From positions 23,091,827 to 23,155,826 of the forward strand of contig OZ010578.1 of assembly GCA_963932145.1 (NCBI GenBank): a stretch of 64,000 nt of DNA, given 5' to 3'. Positions 21,312 through 32,289 of the stretch are shown piece after piece; the stretch's first letter is position 1; the number at the start of each line of letters is the position of its first letter. The notes beneath the pieces are model-generated. The model had not been told where the DNA came from. It was given only the letters and a program-made list of their open reading frames with translations, and searched no databases. Both the position numbers and the translations under genes were made by a program. This stretch comes from Acanthosepion lycidas. Lineage: Eukaryota; Mollusca; Cephalopoda; Sepiida; Sepiidae.

Positions 21312-24300
21312 TTCATCGGATTTATTTACCGTTTATATCATGTTGATATTAAGAAGGATTTATTATTAACAGATATAGTCCTGTCAATATAACATACGCA
21401 GACGAAACCATATTGCTGGCAGATACCAAAAAGCTGTTGAAACAAAGTAGTGATAAAAAAGAGAGAGAAAGTAGTTATTCATCATAGTAAGAAGGTCAAA
21501 TATGTGGTTGTTAATTGCCAGACAGGATATATGGTAGTTAATTGTAACAAAACCTGATATGTGGTCGTAAATTTAAGAAGTCCGGATATGTGGTTGGTAA
21601 TTGAATATTGCCAGATTTGTGCTTGCTAGTTGTAAGACAGAATATGTGCTTGTTTATTGTAAGAAGACAGCATATGCGGTTGTTAAAGAAAAAGACCGGA
21701 TACGTGGTTCATAATTGTAAGAAGACGATATATGGGTTATTGAAGGTAAAAAGACCGGATATGTGGTTCTTAATTGTAAGAAGGCCGGAAATATGGTTGT
21801 TAATTGTAAGAAATATTGATATGTGTTTGCTTATTGTAAAATTGCGAACTTTATGCTTGGTTAATTGTAAGAAGATTGAATATGTGTTTATTAAATGTAA
21901 GAAGACAAGATATGTGGTTGTTGAAGGTAAAAAGAATGGATATGTGGTTGTTAATTGTAAGAAGGCCGGATATGTGGTTGTTAATTGTATTATGGCTGGA
22001 TTTGAGGTTGTCGATTGTAAGATGGCTGGATTTGTGGTTGTTAATTGTAAGAAGACCGAATATAAGGTTGTTGTTTTTAAGAAGACGAATATGCGGTTGA
22101 TTAAGCTAAAAAGACCGAATATGTGGTTGTTAATTGTAAGAAGACAGGATATGCGTTTGTTGAAAGTAAAAAGACCGCACATGTGGTTGTTAATTGTAAG
22201 AAAACAGTATATGACGTTGTTAAAATTAAAAAGACAGGATATGTGGTTGTTAATTGTAAGAAGAATGAATATGTGGTTGTTGAAGCTATAAAGAACGGAT
22301 ATGTGGTTGTAAATGCTGAGATGGCCGGATATGAGGCGGTTAGTTGTAAGATGGCCGGCTTTGTGGTTGTTAATTGAAAGAAGACCGAATATGTGGTTGT
22401 TAATTGCATGATGGCCGAATTTGTCGTTCCTAATTGTAAGAGATGATATGCGGTTGTTAAAGGTAAAAAGACCGGATATGTGGTTGTTACGTATAAGATG
22501 GATGGCATTGAGTTTGTTAATTGAAAGAAGACTGAATATGTGGTTCTTGATTGTAAGAAGACGGATATGCGGGTTATGTTAAAAAAAAACGGATATGGGG
22601 TTATTATTTATAAGAAGGCCAGATATGTGGTTTTTAATTGTAAGATGGCCGGATTTGTGGTTTTTAATTGTAATAAGACTGGATGGGCGGTTGTTAAAGT
22701 TAAAAAGACCGGATATGTTGTTTTTTAATTGTAAGAAGACAGGATATGAGTTTGTTGAAGGTAAAATTCCGGATTTGTGGTTGTTAATTGTAAGATGACC
22801 GAATATGTAGTTGTTAATTGTAAGAAAACAGGATATGCGGTATTGAAGGTAAAAGATCGGATATCCGGTATTTAATTCTAAGAATGCCGGATATGTGGCT
22901 GTTAATTATAAGATGGGCGGTTATGTGGTTGTTAGTTGTACGATAGCCGGATTTGTGGTTGTTACTTTTATGATGGCCGGATTTGTAAGAAGATCGAATA
23001 TGTGGCTTTTAATTGTAAGAAACCAGGATATGCGGTTGTTGAAGGTAAAAGACCGCATATGTGGTTATTAATTTTAAGGTAGCCGAATATGTGGTTCGTA
23101 ATTGTAAGAAAGACTGTTATATGGTTGTTAGTTGTACTATATCCGAATTTGCGGTTAGTAAATTGTAAGAAGGCAGGATATATGGTTGTTAATTGTTTGA
23201 AGGCCGGATTTGTGGTTGTTAATTGAAAGAAGAGCGAATGTGTGGTTGTTAATTGTTACAAGACAGGATATGTGGTTGTTAAAATTAAAAAGACCGGATA
23301 TGTGGTTGTTACTTGTAAGAAGAATGGATATGCGGTTATTGAACTTAAAAAGAACGGATATGTGGCTGTTAATTGTAAGAAGGCGTGATATGTGGTTGTT
23401 AATTGTAAGATGGCCGGATTTGTGGTAGTTAATTGTAAGAAGAGAGGATATCCGATTATTACAATTAAAGTGACCGAAAATGTGGTTATTAATTCTAAGA
23501 AGACAGGATTTGTGTTTCTTAATTGTAACAAGGCCGGTTATGTGGTTGTTAATTATAAGAAGGCTGGATATGTGTTTGTTGACTGTAAGAAGGCAAGATA
23601 TGCTGTTGTTGAATGTAAAAAGACAGGATATGTGGTTGTTAATTAAAAGAAGGCCGGATATGTGGTTTCTAATTATAAGATGACCGGATTTGTGGTCGCT
23701 AATTGTAAGAAGACCGATTATGTGCTTGATATTGTAAGAAGGTTGGATATGTGGTTGTTGAATGTAAAAAGACCGGATATGTGGATGTTAATTAAAAAAA
23801 GGCCGGATACTTGGTTTTTACTTCTAAGGAAGACAGAATATGCCTTTATTATTTGTAAGAAGTCAGGATATGCGGTCTGAAGGTAAAAAAAAACAAGAGT
23901 TGTGTTTGTTAATTATAAGAAGAGATGATATCCGGTTTTTTAATGTAAAAATTCCCGATATGTAGTTGTTAATTCTAAGAATGCCCGATATCCGGTATTT
24001 AATTGTAAGAAGACAGGATATGTGGTTGTTAATTGCAATATGGCGGGATTTTTGGTTGTTAATTGTAAGAAGACCTAATATTACTTGTTAATTGTAAGAA
24101 GATTGGATATGTAGTTGTTAATTGTATGATGGCCGGATTTATGTTTGTTAATTGTAAGATGACCGGATTTGTGGTTGTTACTTGTAAGAAGACCGAATAT
24201 GTGATTGGTAATTGTAAGAGGACAGGATGGGCGGTTGTTAAAGTTAAAAAGACCGGATATGTTACTGTTAATTTTAAGAAGACAGGCAATGCGGTTGTTG

Positions 24301-25560
24301 AAGGTAAAATACCGGACATGGGGTTGTTAATTCTAAGAAGGTCGGATATGTGTTTTTTAATTCAAGATAGCCGGATTTGTGGTTGTTAACTATAAGAAGA
24401 CCGAGTATATATTTGTTATTTGTAAGAAAACTGAATATGCGGTATTGAAAATAAAATATGTGGTTGTTAAGTGTAGGATTGCCGCATATGTGGTTGTTAA
24501 TTCTAAGATTTTCCGGATATGTGGTTCTTAATTATAAGAAAGTCGGATATGGGGTCTCAATTGTAAGATAGCCGGATTTGTTGTTGTTAATTGTAAGAAG
24601 ACCGAATATGTGGATGTTAATTTTAAGAAGGCCAGATATGTGGTTGTTAATTGTATGAATGCTGGATTTCTGGTTGTTAATTGTGGGATGGTCGGATTTG
24701 TGGTTGTTAACTATAAGAAGACCGAATGTGTGTTTTTTAATTCTAATTAACCATGATATACGGTTGTTGAAGGTAAAAGACCGGATATGTGGTTGTTAAT
24801 TGCAAGAAAACAGGATATGCCTTTATTGAAGGTAAAAACTGGATATGGGGTTGTTAAATTTAAGTAGACAGGATATGCGGTTGTTAAAGTTAAAAAGACC
24901 AGATATGTGGTTGTTAATTGTATGAAGACAGGATATACAATTGTAGAATGTAAAAGGACCGGATATGTGTTTGTTAATTCTATGTGGTTGTTTATTGTAA
25001 GATGGCCGAATTTATGGTTGTCAATTGTAAAAAGAGAGGATATGCTGTTATTAAAGGTAAAAAGACCGAACATGTGCTTATTCATTGTAAGAAGGCCGGA
25101 TATGTGGTTGTTAATTATAAGCTGACATGATATGCGGTAGTTGAAGGTAAAAAGACCAAATATGTGGTTGTTAATTGTAAGAAGACACAGTAAGTGTTAA
25201 TTGTAAGAAGGCCGAATTTGCTTTTGTTAATTTTTAAAGGATGTATATGCTGCTGTTAATTGTAAGAAATCAAGAGAAGATACTTAAATGCAAGAAAAGT
25301 ATTTGTTAATTTGTTTGTTAAAGGCAGTATATGTGATTTTTAATTCTAAGAAGACCGGATACGTCTTTGTCCATTGTAAGATGGTCGGATTTGTGGTTGT
25401 TAATTGTGAGAAGGCCGGATCTGTAGGTGTTAATTTTAAGACGGTCGGATATGTGGTTGTTAGCAAGAAAAATCATCCAAGATGCGAGGGTCGAATTGTG
25501 GACAAAAATAAAGCAATTACAGAAATGTTTCGATCTGCTAATTGTTATACAAGACGTTGA
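21312..25560 (+). pseudogene. RTE-type LINE reverse transcriptase interrupted by a tandem codon expansion
   Basis: The 5' part (21312-21480) reads SSDLFTVYIMLILRRIYY and then NITYADETILLADTKKLLKQS, which is the catalytic YADD block with its last Asp changed to Glu. In other copies the sequence NCKKTEYMVVSKR follows a few dozen residues later (1846-1888). Here that 10-codon segment is present about 130 times as a 30-bp tandem array (21486-25462). The normal downstream codons then resume at about 25447: YVVVSKKNHPRCEGRIVDKNK, ending in a stop at 25558. The array is thus an internal amplification of LINE coding sequence, not an independent satellite that landed here. No functional RT could be made from it. 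Confidence 0.8.
21486..25462 (+). repeat. 30-bp minisatellite derived from an RTE LINE, about 130 units
   Basis: The unit consensus is AAGAAGRCCGGATATGTGG followed by TTGTTAATTGT (30 bp in total). Units read VVVNCKKTGY in one frame, WLLIVRRPDM in another, and TTYPVFLQLT on the minus strand. Because 30 is a multiple of three and the unit lacks stops in several frames, ORFs of up to 227 codons run through it on both strands. Two variant unit types alternate in places: one with AATTGTAAGAAG and one with GAAGGTAAAAAG. This suggests a longer, higher-order unit. Divergence between units is roughly 10-25%, so the array is old. Confidence 0.93.
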
Positions 25561-25865
25561 TACAAGATATGCAAAGGTTCATTTTTAAATATTTCACTTT
25601 ATCTGTTTTCTATCATTCATTCAGCACACAAATTGTTTAAGTAGTTTACTCGCTCTTCCTCTTAATTTTATTGTCTTGTGTAAGTCTTGCTACTGTTCCA
25701 ATTTACGTTATCTTTCTCATTATCTACCACAGAGATTTCAAATATCTACTTCTTATAGTTAACAGAATTTTCGTTTTACTTCCTGTTGACCTTAAAATTT
25801 CAATGCTATCCTCATGCCTGTGTTGTTATAGATAAGAGTAATATGTATATAAAAATAGACTGGAT

Positions 25866-25866
25866 G

Positions 25867-25921
<55 letters not shown>

Positions 25922-25952
25922 CTGGAGTAGATAGATAGTTATGAACAGACTG

Positions 25953-25999
<47 letters not shown>

Positions 26000-26030
26000 C
26001 TGGAGTAGATAGATAGTTATGAACAGACTG

Positions 26031-26081
<51 letters not shown>

Positions 26082-26112
26082 CTGGAGTAGATAGATAGTT
26101 ATGAACAGACTG

Positions 26113-26159
<47 letters not shown>

Positions 26160-26165
26160 CTGGGG

Positions 26166-26221
<56 letters not shown>

Positions 26222-26252
26222 CTGGGGTAGATAGATAGTTATGAACAGACTG

Positions 26253-26314
<62 letters not shown>

Positions 26315-26316
26315 CA
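25866..26316 (+). repeat. (GATA)n array with higher-order repeat
   Basis: Blocks of about 8-13 GATA repeats are separated by a spacer GACTGGAGTAGATAGATAG followed by TTATGAACAGACTGA. Spacers start near 25919, 25998, 26079, 26158 (short form) and 26219, so the composite unit is about 80 bp. Confidence 0.95.
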
Positions 26317-26319
26317 ATA

Positions 26320-27070
26320 GACTTAGGTCAGTATTGTTGGCGATTTAAAAATAAAATAATATATTCCGAACTGAGAAATAGAAATTTGGATGGCAAGTAA
26401 TGAATCTCATCAGTGAAAGAATTGTTTCACGGGATTGGTTCATGTTTGACAGGGCTGCGATACCCCATACTCCCAGCAGTGACACACACACACGCTTCTG
26501 CGGTGACTTCAGTGTTTCCGCCTCTTTCCCCCAGTTCCTTCAATCGGCATTTTTTCATGGTGAAGAAAGTCTTATTCTTTTTTCTTTGATTGGTCAGTTT
26601 TTACGTAATGGTTTTTCACTAGCCAATCTAACATTTCCTAGTTAATCTCTTGCAGAAAATTAAGATAAATAATTTATAATTATAATTAATGATCCGCAAT
26701 GAATACTCGTGTGATGCTAATCTTTAAATTAAGCTTTCCAAGTTGCTTTTACTCATAATTTTCAAAATTAAGCTGCTACCCAAAGTTGTCAAACAGATCT
26801 TACCTTTTCAGCTGTTAATCGACTTTGTTTGCACTCGACTAATTCAAATCATAGGCTACTCTCAAATGTGATATAACCCTTCAAATTTATTAATACCTTT
26901 TTTTCATTCCCACCTAAGAACAAGTTAAATATCTCACATTATACTTCTACAAAAACCATAACAAAAATATATAGGTGCCATGTAAAGTGAAGATACATCG
27001 ATTTAAGCGACTTGAAGTTGAAAAAAGACGATATAAAAGTATTAAACTGTCTCTTTCTCTCACTCTCGAT
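26320..27070. other. Unassigned sequence
   Basis: No recognisable motif. The plus-strand ORF at 26400-26645 has no family signature and no supporting codon context. Confidence 0.3.
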
Positions 27071-27076
27071 GTGTAT

Positions 27077-27078
27077 AC

Positions 27079-27126
<48 letters not shown>

Positions 27127-27127
27127 A
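27077..27127. repeat. (TA)n(TG)n microsatellite
   Basis: Twelve TA units then twelve TG units. Confidence 0.95.
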
Positions 27128-27440
27128 CACCCCGGTCCCCGTCATGCAAAGCTTTTTGGTCATCTACATAAAATCATCACATTATTCGAAGATTGTTTAG
27201 CATTGTACATTTATCGGTCGTGCCTGTGGACCTTGAATATTATGTTGACGTATAACAGAGGTTAAACCGCCTGAAGCTAAAAAATGCCATGAATGAACAA
27301 TTGGGCGAATGAAAAATCTGAGATGATAAAGTCATGATAATATGCAAATCTGTAAGAATTCTTCCATGTTATTAACATCCATGTAAGGTGACTTGGCAAG
27401 TTATTGTTGTTGAACATTAGCTTGTTTTTACACTAAAATA

Positions 27441-28345
27441 ATGGCTAAATTTTCTGCTGAAACAAAATGAAGCCTGTAGCTTTGAAGTGGAAGTTGACAC
27501 AACGATAGATATCCAGATGTTTGCGAATTTCCAAAAACAGCGTTCAAACTACCTAAAAGATATTTACTATTACTGGAAGTTTTTTACGAGCAAAGAAAAC
27601 TGAAAGGCCACAAAAATTAGACAAGACAGATGAAAACCAGACAAGTATGAAGTGTATGCAGTCTTAACAATTGATACTGTAGGCGGAGTATTAAGAAAAT
27701 AACTTGAAATATAGACAGATATTGAATTGACGTATAGCAGGAATAAAACATCATTCGTAATAGGATATTGGTCAGAACATAAAAGAAGGGAAACTAACAA
27801 ACAAAATCTTTAGTGCTGAATGCAAAATAGTTAAATTCTAATGCAAGAGAATATGTAAGAAGTCCAGTAGAAGTAGAAAACAATGCAAGATAAACTACAA
27901 AGACAGTAGAATTTGACGTGGGCTTGTATAAAAACGAAGCCAGAAGAAAATTGGTAAAAGTTAATGGAAAACTAAACAGCAAAAATTATATTAGTTTACT
28001 ACGGCCTAATCATCTGCCAGACTTCGAAGATGGGATATTTTCAAGCATGACGGTACTTCTCCTTGCCACACATCACGTGCAACAGAAAAATATCTTGTAA
28101 ATGAAGATGTTCAACTTTTGAAAGTCTGGCAAGAACTAAGTCCTGATTTCAATATAATTGAACCATTGTGTTGGGAAATGAAGAAATAAGTGTTCCAACG
28201 ATAACTATGCAAGCTCCAACACCTTCGTCATTACTGCCATAAGTATAGCAATGACAAAATATGGAATTTGTCCTACCGAATACCACATCGAATTCAGGCA
28301 ATTATTTTAGCCAAAGGCTGCAAAGATGATTATTAATGCCATATT
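27441..28345 (+). pseudogene. Tc1-like transposase pseudogene
   Basis: Degraded Tc1/mariner transposase in several frames. An N-terminal MAKFSAETK start (27441) is followed by a TERPQKLDKTDENQ block (27600-27645; HTH plus GRPRKL-like hinge). Then come VNGKLNSKNYISLL (27960-28000), a HTSRATEKYLVNEDVQLL segment (28068-28125), SPDFNIIEPLCWEMK (28140-28185; third catalytic region, Tc1 form SPDLNPIE) and YRIPHRIQAIILAKGC (28277-28322). Stops and indels are frequent. Terminal repeats were not found. Confidence 0.7.
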
Positions 28346-28429
28346 TTGGCATTTTCTGTTGTGATCTCCTGATCCAGTATACCTCTATACTGTTACATCT
28401 TTTTAAAACTTATTTACCGTTCTTTTGAT

Positions 28430-28545
28430 GGTTCTTGAATGAACTTTGAAGATGGAAGCCAGAGTATGAATATTCATATCATTACTGAAGGCCTGAATGA
28501 TCTTTTTTCCTTTCACCATTGCTCATTTGGGAAGACGGTGGGGCT
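28430..28545 (-). pseudogene. Possible transposase N-terminal helix-turn-helix fragment
   Basis: The minus strand reads MVKGKKIIQAFSNDMNIHTL then ASIFKVHSRTIKRTVNK. This resembles the start of a Tc1-type HTH domain and lies close to, but in opposite orientation from, the Tc1 remnant at 27441-28345. It is short, so the call is tentative. Confidence 0.3.
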
Positions 28546-28695
28546 GACACTTAAGCTGAATAGGTGAAAGGGTTTTTCAGTGATTCTCAGGAAAAATGAT
28601 GTCAAGATGGCTAAATACCTTGTCTGAAAATCTGAAAAAAAAGAATCTCAATAATTTGGTGTTTTTTTAGATATTAAATATTTTGTGGGATGGAC

Positions 28696-28698
<3 letters not shown>

Positions 28699-28766
<68 letters not shown>
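28699..28766. repeat. (TA)n microsatellite
   Basis: About 34 TA units. Confidence 0.97.
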
Positions 28767-28767
<1 letters not shown>

Positions 28768-28769
28768 AT

Positions 28770-29215
28770 TTGAAACATAATTTGAAACTTATAAGTTCCG
28801 TTACTTACTTTTACCTGAAAAGAGAAAAATATAGAAACTAATCATCCAGAAGCAAAATATTTCTAAAAAATGATTTCGCCCAATGAGAAAATGATGGCAG
28901 TTACCACACTAACTTAACCATTACATGTTTCTTTTTCATCAAATTTAACGGCTGATCAGTACGTGGAAACCTCGTTTTTTATTGTTGTCAACTGCATGAT
29001 AAAACATGGACAAGGATTATCAACTCGACAATGCATTGTTTCTGCAGAAAATTAAACAAGAGTGAAAACCCTGAGAGTTTATTCATATCTGATGCCCAGG
29101 ATGAGAACGTCGGGTCAGGTTGTATAAATTGAGCATTTGCAACATGCTATAATAACCTTCAAGAATACATGCCCAAAACATTGTAGGAATATCCAAATAG
29201 TTCCGGTGTTATAAA
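28770..29215. other. Unassigned sequence
   Basis: No recognisable feature between two TA tracts. Confidence 0.3.
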
Positions 29216-29240
29216 TGTATAAATTTGTTTTCAATAGTCG

Positions 29241-29243
29241 CCC

Positions 29244-29312
<69 letters not shown>
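29241..29312. repeat. (TA)n microsatellite at Penelope 3' end
   Basis: About 36 TA units. It lies immediately beyond the 3' terminus of the minus-strand Penelope-like element. Confidence 0.97.
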
Positions 29313-29317
<5 letters not shown>

Positions 29318-29560
29318 AAGAAATATAGTTTTAAGACGTGGTATATTTATGGGATAAAGTGCTCAATATCAGAGATAGAGCGTGTGTAAATATAAAAGTG
29401 AACATAGGAGTCAACACTTAAAGGCGACAGTCTGTTTCATGCTCGATCCAATCGACAGGCCACGAGGGCTGTTATTTTTCTCGGCTATTTATGTATATGG
29501 GTCAGTGGTGCATTGTGGGTAGTCTATTTTCGCGGTTATTTTACCGGAAGTCGTTTATTA
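29313..29560 (-). mobile_element. Penelope-like element 3' terminal region with hammerhead motif
   Basis: On the minus strand, CGACTTCCGGTAAAATAACC and GACTACCCACAATGCACC lead into a hammerhead-type block at 29468-29416. That block contains CUGUCGA (conserved form CUGANGA, so A6 is mutated), then GAAA, ACA-GAC-UGU and the GUC cleavage triplet. The terminal segment TTCACTTTTATATTTACACA...CTATCTCTGATATTGAGC...ATATTTCTTC then reaches the TA tract. The same terminal segment occurs at 10.7-11.07, 40.62-40.80 and 51.17-51.25 kb. Confidence 0.75.
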
Positions 29561-30310
29561 ATTTATTTAGATATTTGTGTTAAATTATTTTTACTTGTTT
29601 TTTTATTTTTTATTTCTTATCTTTTATATTTTTTTTTATTATTTTTATTAGTCGATGTTTTTATTAACATAGTAAAAATTTGTTTATATCACTTTAATAG
29701 TTTTATTTTAGTTAGAGAAGATAAAGCTATTTATTCAATTTTGGGGTTGTTTGCTGTAGTTTATTCTAACTATTAGTTTGGCAGGAGCAGATTTTAATTT
29801 GTTTATTTGATTGATTATCTTTATTTGTTTTTTATTTATTTATTTGATTGATTATCTTTATTTGTTTTTTATTTATTTATTTGATTGATTATCTTTATTT
29901 GTTTTTTTCTAACGATTATATTATCGGGATTGGTTTGTTAGTTTATTTTATTATTTGGATGAATTTAGATTAATTTATTTTACTTGTTTTTTATTATTTA
30001 TTTATTATACTGTATATTTTTATTTACACTTTTCTGTTTTCGATTTTTAAGTAACGTAGTATTTATTTTTCTTTTATCGTTATTTAACAGTTATAGCTAT
30101 TCTTTCGTCCGATTTTAGGTTAGATTTTTAGTCTAACTAATATTTTGGGAATAATGGTTTGTTAATTTTTTTATTATTTAGTTTATTTAATTGGGTTCAT
30201 TGATTTTGATTTTGATTTTTTATTTATTTATTCTATTTCATCTATTCTAACGGGATGATTTGGTAATTTGTTTGGGTTAATTTATTTTGCTTATTTTATT
30301 GTCATTTTCC
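29560..30310 (-). other. T-rich 3' untranslated region of the Penelope-like element
   Basis: Low-complexity TTTATTTATT sequence between the endonuclease codons and the hammerhead-bearing end. A 37-bp segment containing TTGATTGATTATCTTTATTTG is repeated three times in tandem (29801-29910). The plus-strand ORF at 29513-29776 is an artefact of this composition. Confidence 0.55.
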
Positions 30311-31340
30311 AATATATTTTTGGTGTAATGTGTGTTCTGTTTTTAATTTCCCAAATATACTTAGAAATCATTGGGCTGTTCGCATATTTACTATCTGAGA
30401 AAGATATTTTGTGTGCATAAATTCTTTGTTTCCAGGGCCCTTCAGTTATTCCTATGTATACTTTTACTTCATTATCTGATGATTTTATTGTGCCTCAGCA
30501 TATTACGTTGTTTTGTAAACAATTAACGTTTAAGGGGCATTCGTTCTTTATTCTGAAGTTGCACGTGGATTTAATTTGTTCGTGTAGTTTTTTGATAGTT
30601 TTTCAGTTGTGATTTTTTTTATTATTTGTGCCATGTTCTCGGTGCAACTGTAGCTGATTTTTGCTGTGTTTTTGTTGAATAATTTGTGTAGGGTGCTTGA
30701 TTCCGGGAAGTGTCTGTGTAATAGTTTGAACAATATTTTTCCTACGTTTGTTTTTACGATTTTGCTGTACGGTGGGTTGAACCATATATTTCTTTTCCTG
30801 TTGGCCTTTTTTGTGTTCTGTGGTTAGTATGTCTTTTTGTGTTCTGTGGTGAGTATGTGAGTGTTGCTGGGAATCCGCTGTCTTTTAGGGCTATTTCGTA
30901 GTCATTCTTAGCTTTGTTAAATAAGGATTCAATCGAGGAATTGTCGGAAAGCCTGTGGTTAATCGATTTTGGTATCTGTTTGATTATAGAAGGAGGGTGG
31001 TTAGAAGATGTGTGTATATAGAGTGGTTTATCATTGGGTTTCTGTATGGTTTATATGTGCCTTTTCTTAGGTTGAAGGTAACATCTAGAAAATCTACTTC
31101 GTTTAGGTTAGATTTTATATCTATGTCGAATCCGTTATTTTTGAAAATCTTTATTATTGCTTTTCTAGTTTTGTTTCTGTTTTGTTTGTTACAGTTTCTT
31201 AAGCTTATGAGATGGTCGTCCCTGTAGATTGCTGTGTCATTTTCATTCTTTCTTTTGCTAAGTCCATGTAGTAAGTAAATACGTATGATAATGTAAGCAC
31301 CGTCAAAGCTTCCCATTGTAGCGTCAAATATTCCATATTT

Positions 31341-31345
<5 letters not shown>
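30310..31345 (-). pseudogene. Penelope-like element: YRDD reverse transcriptase and GIY-YIG endonuclease
   Basis: The minus-strand RT piece reads YGIFDATMGSFDGAYIIIRI and YLLHGLSKRKN, then IYRDDHLISLRN (YRDD catalytic box, near 31255-31220) and SNLNEVDFLDVTFNLRKGTY. Next, after a frameshift, come NHRLSDNSSIESLFNKA and YEIALKDSGFPATLTY (30955-30850), a 26-bp tandem duplication, and the linker [17 protein letters not shown] and [12 protein letters not shown]. The endonuclease follows: [11 protein letters not shown] (30530-30498), VKVYIGITEGPWKQRIYAH (30458-30400) and ANSPMISKYIWEIKN. The order RT-linker-GIY-YIG identifies an EN+ Penelope-like element. The 5' side is truncated at a (TA)n tract. 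Frameshifts and a stop before the GIY-YIG make it a pseudogene. Confidence 0.88.

Positions 31346-31375
<30 letters not shown>
31342..31375. repeat. (TA)n microsatellite at the 5' truncation of the Penelope-like element
   Basis: About 15 TA units exactly where the RT reading frame stops matching. Confidence 0.95.
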
Positions 31376-31377
<2 letters not shown>

Positions 31378-31484
31378 CACACTATTCTTTCATGTAGTGC
31401 CGCTTCTACCTCTACTCTCTATTTTCTTTTTCTATTCTTCGTTGTGTAACTGTTCTGATCTATCTATTATGCAATTTATATAAT

Positions 31485-31529
31485 TTGTTATTATTTAATC
31501 TTCCTTTCTCTAAAGTCGCTCATTCTCTC

Positions 31530-31564
<35 letters not shown>

Positions 31565-31967
31565 CTTCTACTCTTTCTTTATTTTTATTTCTCTATTTTC
31601 ATTCTCCATCCAGTGGCTACTCTCACGTCACCCAATCTTTCTCCTGGTCTCTTTTCTTTTTCTCTTCTTTGCCAGTCTTGATTCCGCCCACTTAGTCACA
31701 CTCTCTCTATCTATTCTTTCTCTCTCCACCCATATCTATCTATCTATCTATCTCATATTCACTTTTGCAGTCATTTTTTCTTATATATTCTATAATATTT
31801 CTGACATTTCTCCTCACCGTTTCTCTCTGCTTTACTCTCTTTCGCTATCTCCCTCTATCTATATCATATTCCTTTTCACAATCTTTTTTCTTGTATGCTC
31901 ATTTCTGAAATTCTCTTCCTCTTTCTGTGTGTCTCTCTGTCTGTCACTCTCTCTATCTCTCCCTCTG

Positions 31968-32000
<33 letters not shown>

Positions 32001-32285
32001 TCCTTTTCAGAATCATTTTACTTGTATGCTCTACAATATTTCTGACATTGTCCTCTCTGACATTCTCCTCTCTCTCTCTCTCTCTCTGCCTGTCTCTTTC
32101 TATCTATCTATCTCATATCCCTTGTAAAATCATTCTATGTTCTATTACACTTCTGACATATCTACACTTTCTCTCTTTCTCTCTCTCTCTCCCTCTGTCC
32201 TGTTATCTAGCTAGCTAGCTATCTTTTTCATATTCTTTTTTTCTTTTTGTTCCCTAACCGCACTGACATATCTTATTTTCTCACC
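31485..32285 (+). repeat. CT-rich array with (TG)n, (TC)n and a 115-135-bp higher-order unit
   Basis: Starts with (TG)14 at 31534-31562. From 31750 onward a unit recurs about five times (near 31754, 31864, 31998, 32113 and 32228). Each unit has CATATTCCTTTTCA..ATC, CTTGTATGCTC, a TTTCTGACATT block, then (TC)n and CTATCTATCT. Long Ser/Leu-rich reading frames across it are compositional artefacts. Confidence 0.8.
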
Positions 32286-32289
32286 TTGA

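Noticed and set aside
21608-22291. 227-codon ORF as a genuine repeat protein
   Set aside because: It is open only because a 30-bp unit without stops is repeated. Equally long frames exist on the opposite strand, and the unit traces to LINE codons.
21486-25462. CRISPR-like array
   Set aside because: Units are contiguous 30-bp repeats with no unique spacers, and the context is eukaryotic transposon DNA.
29513-29776. 87-codon hydrophobic ORF as a membrane protein
   Set aside because: It is T-rich 3' UTR of the minus-strand Penelope element read on the wrong strand.
31485-32218. 186-codon and 107-codon Ser/Leu-rich ORFs that look like membrane proteins
   Set aside because: They are read-through of (TC)n and (TG)n low-complexity sequence with no start context or conserved motif.
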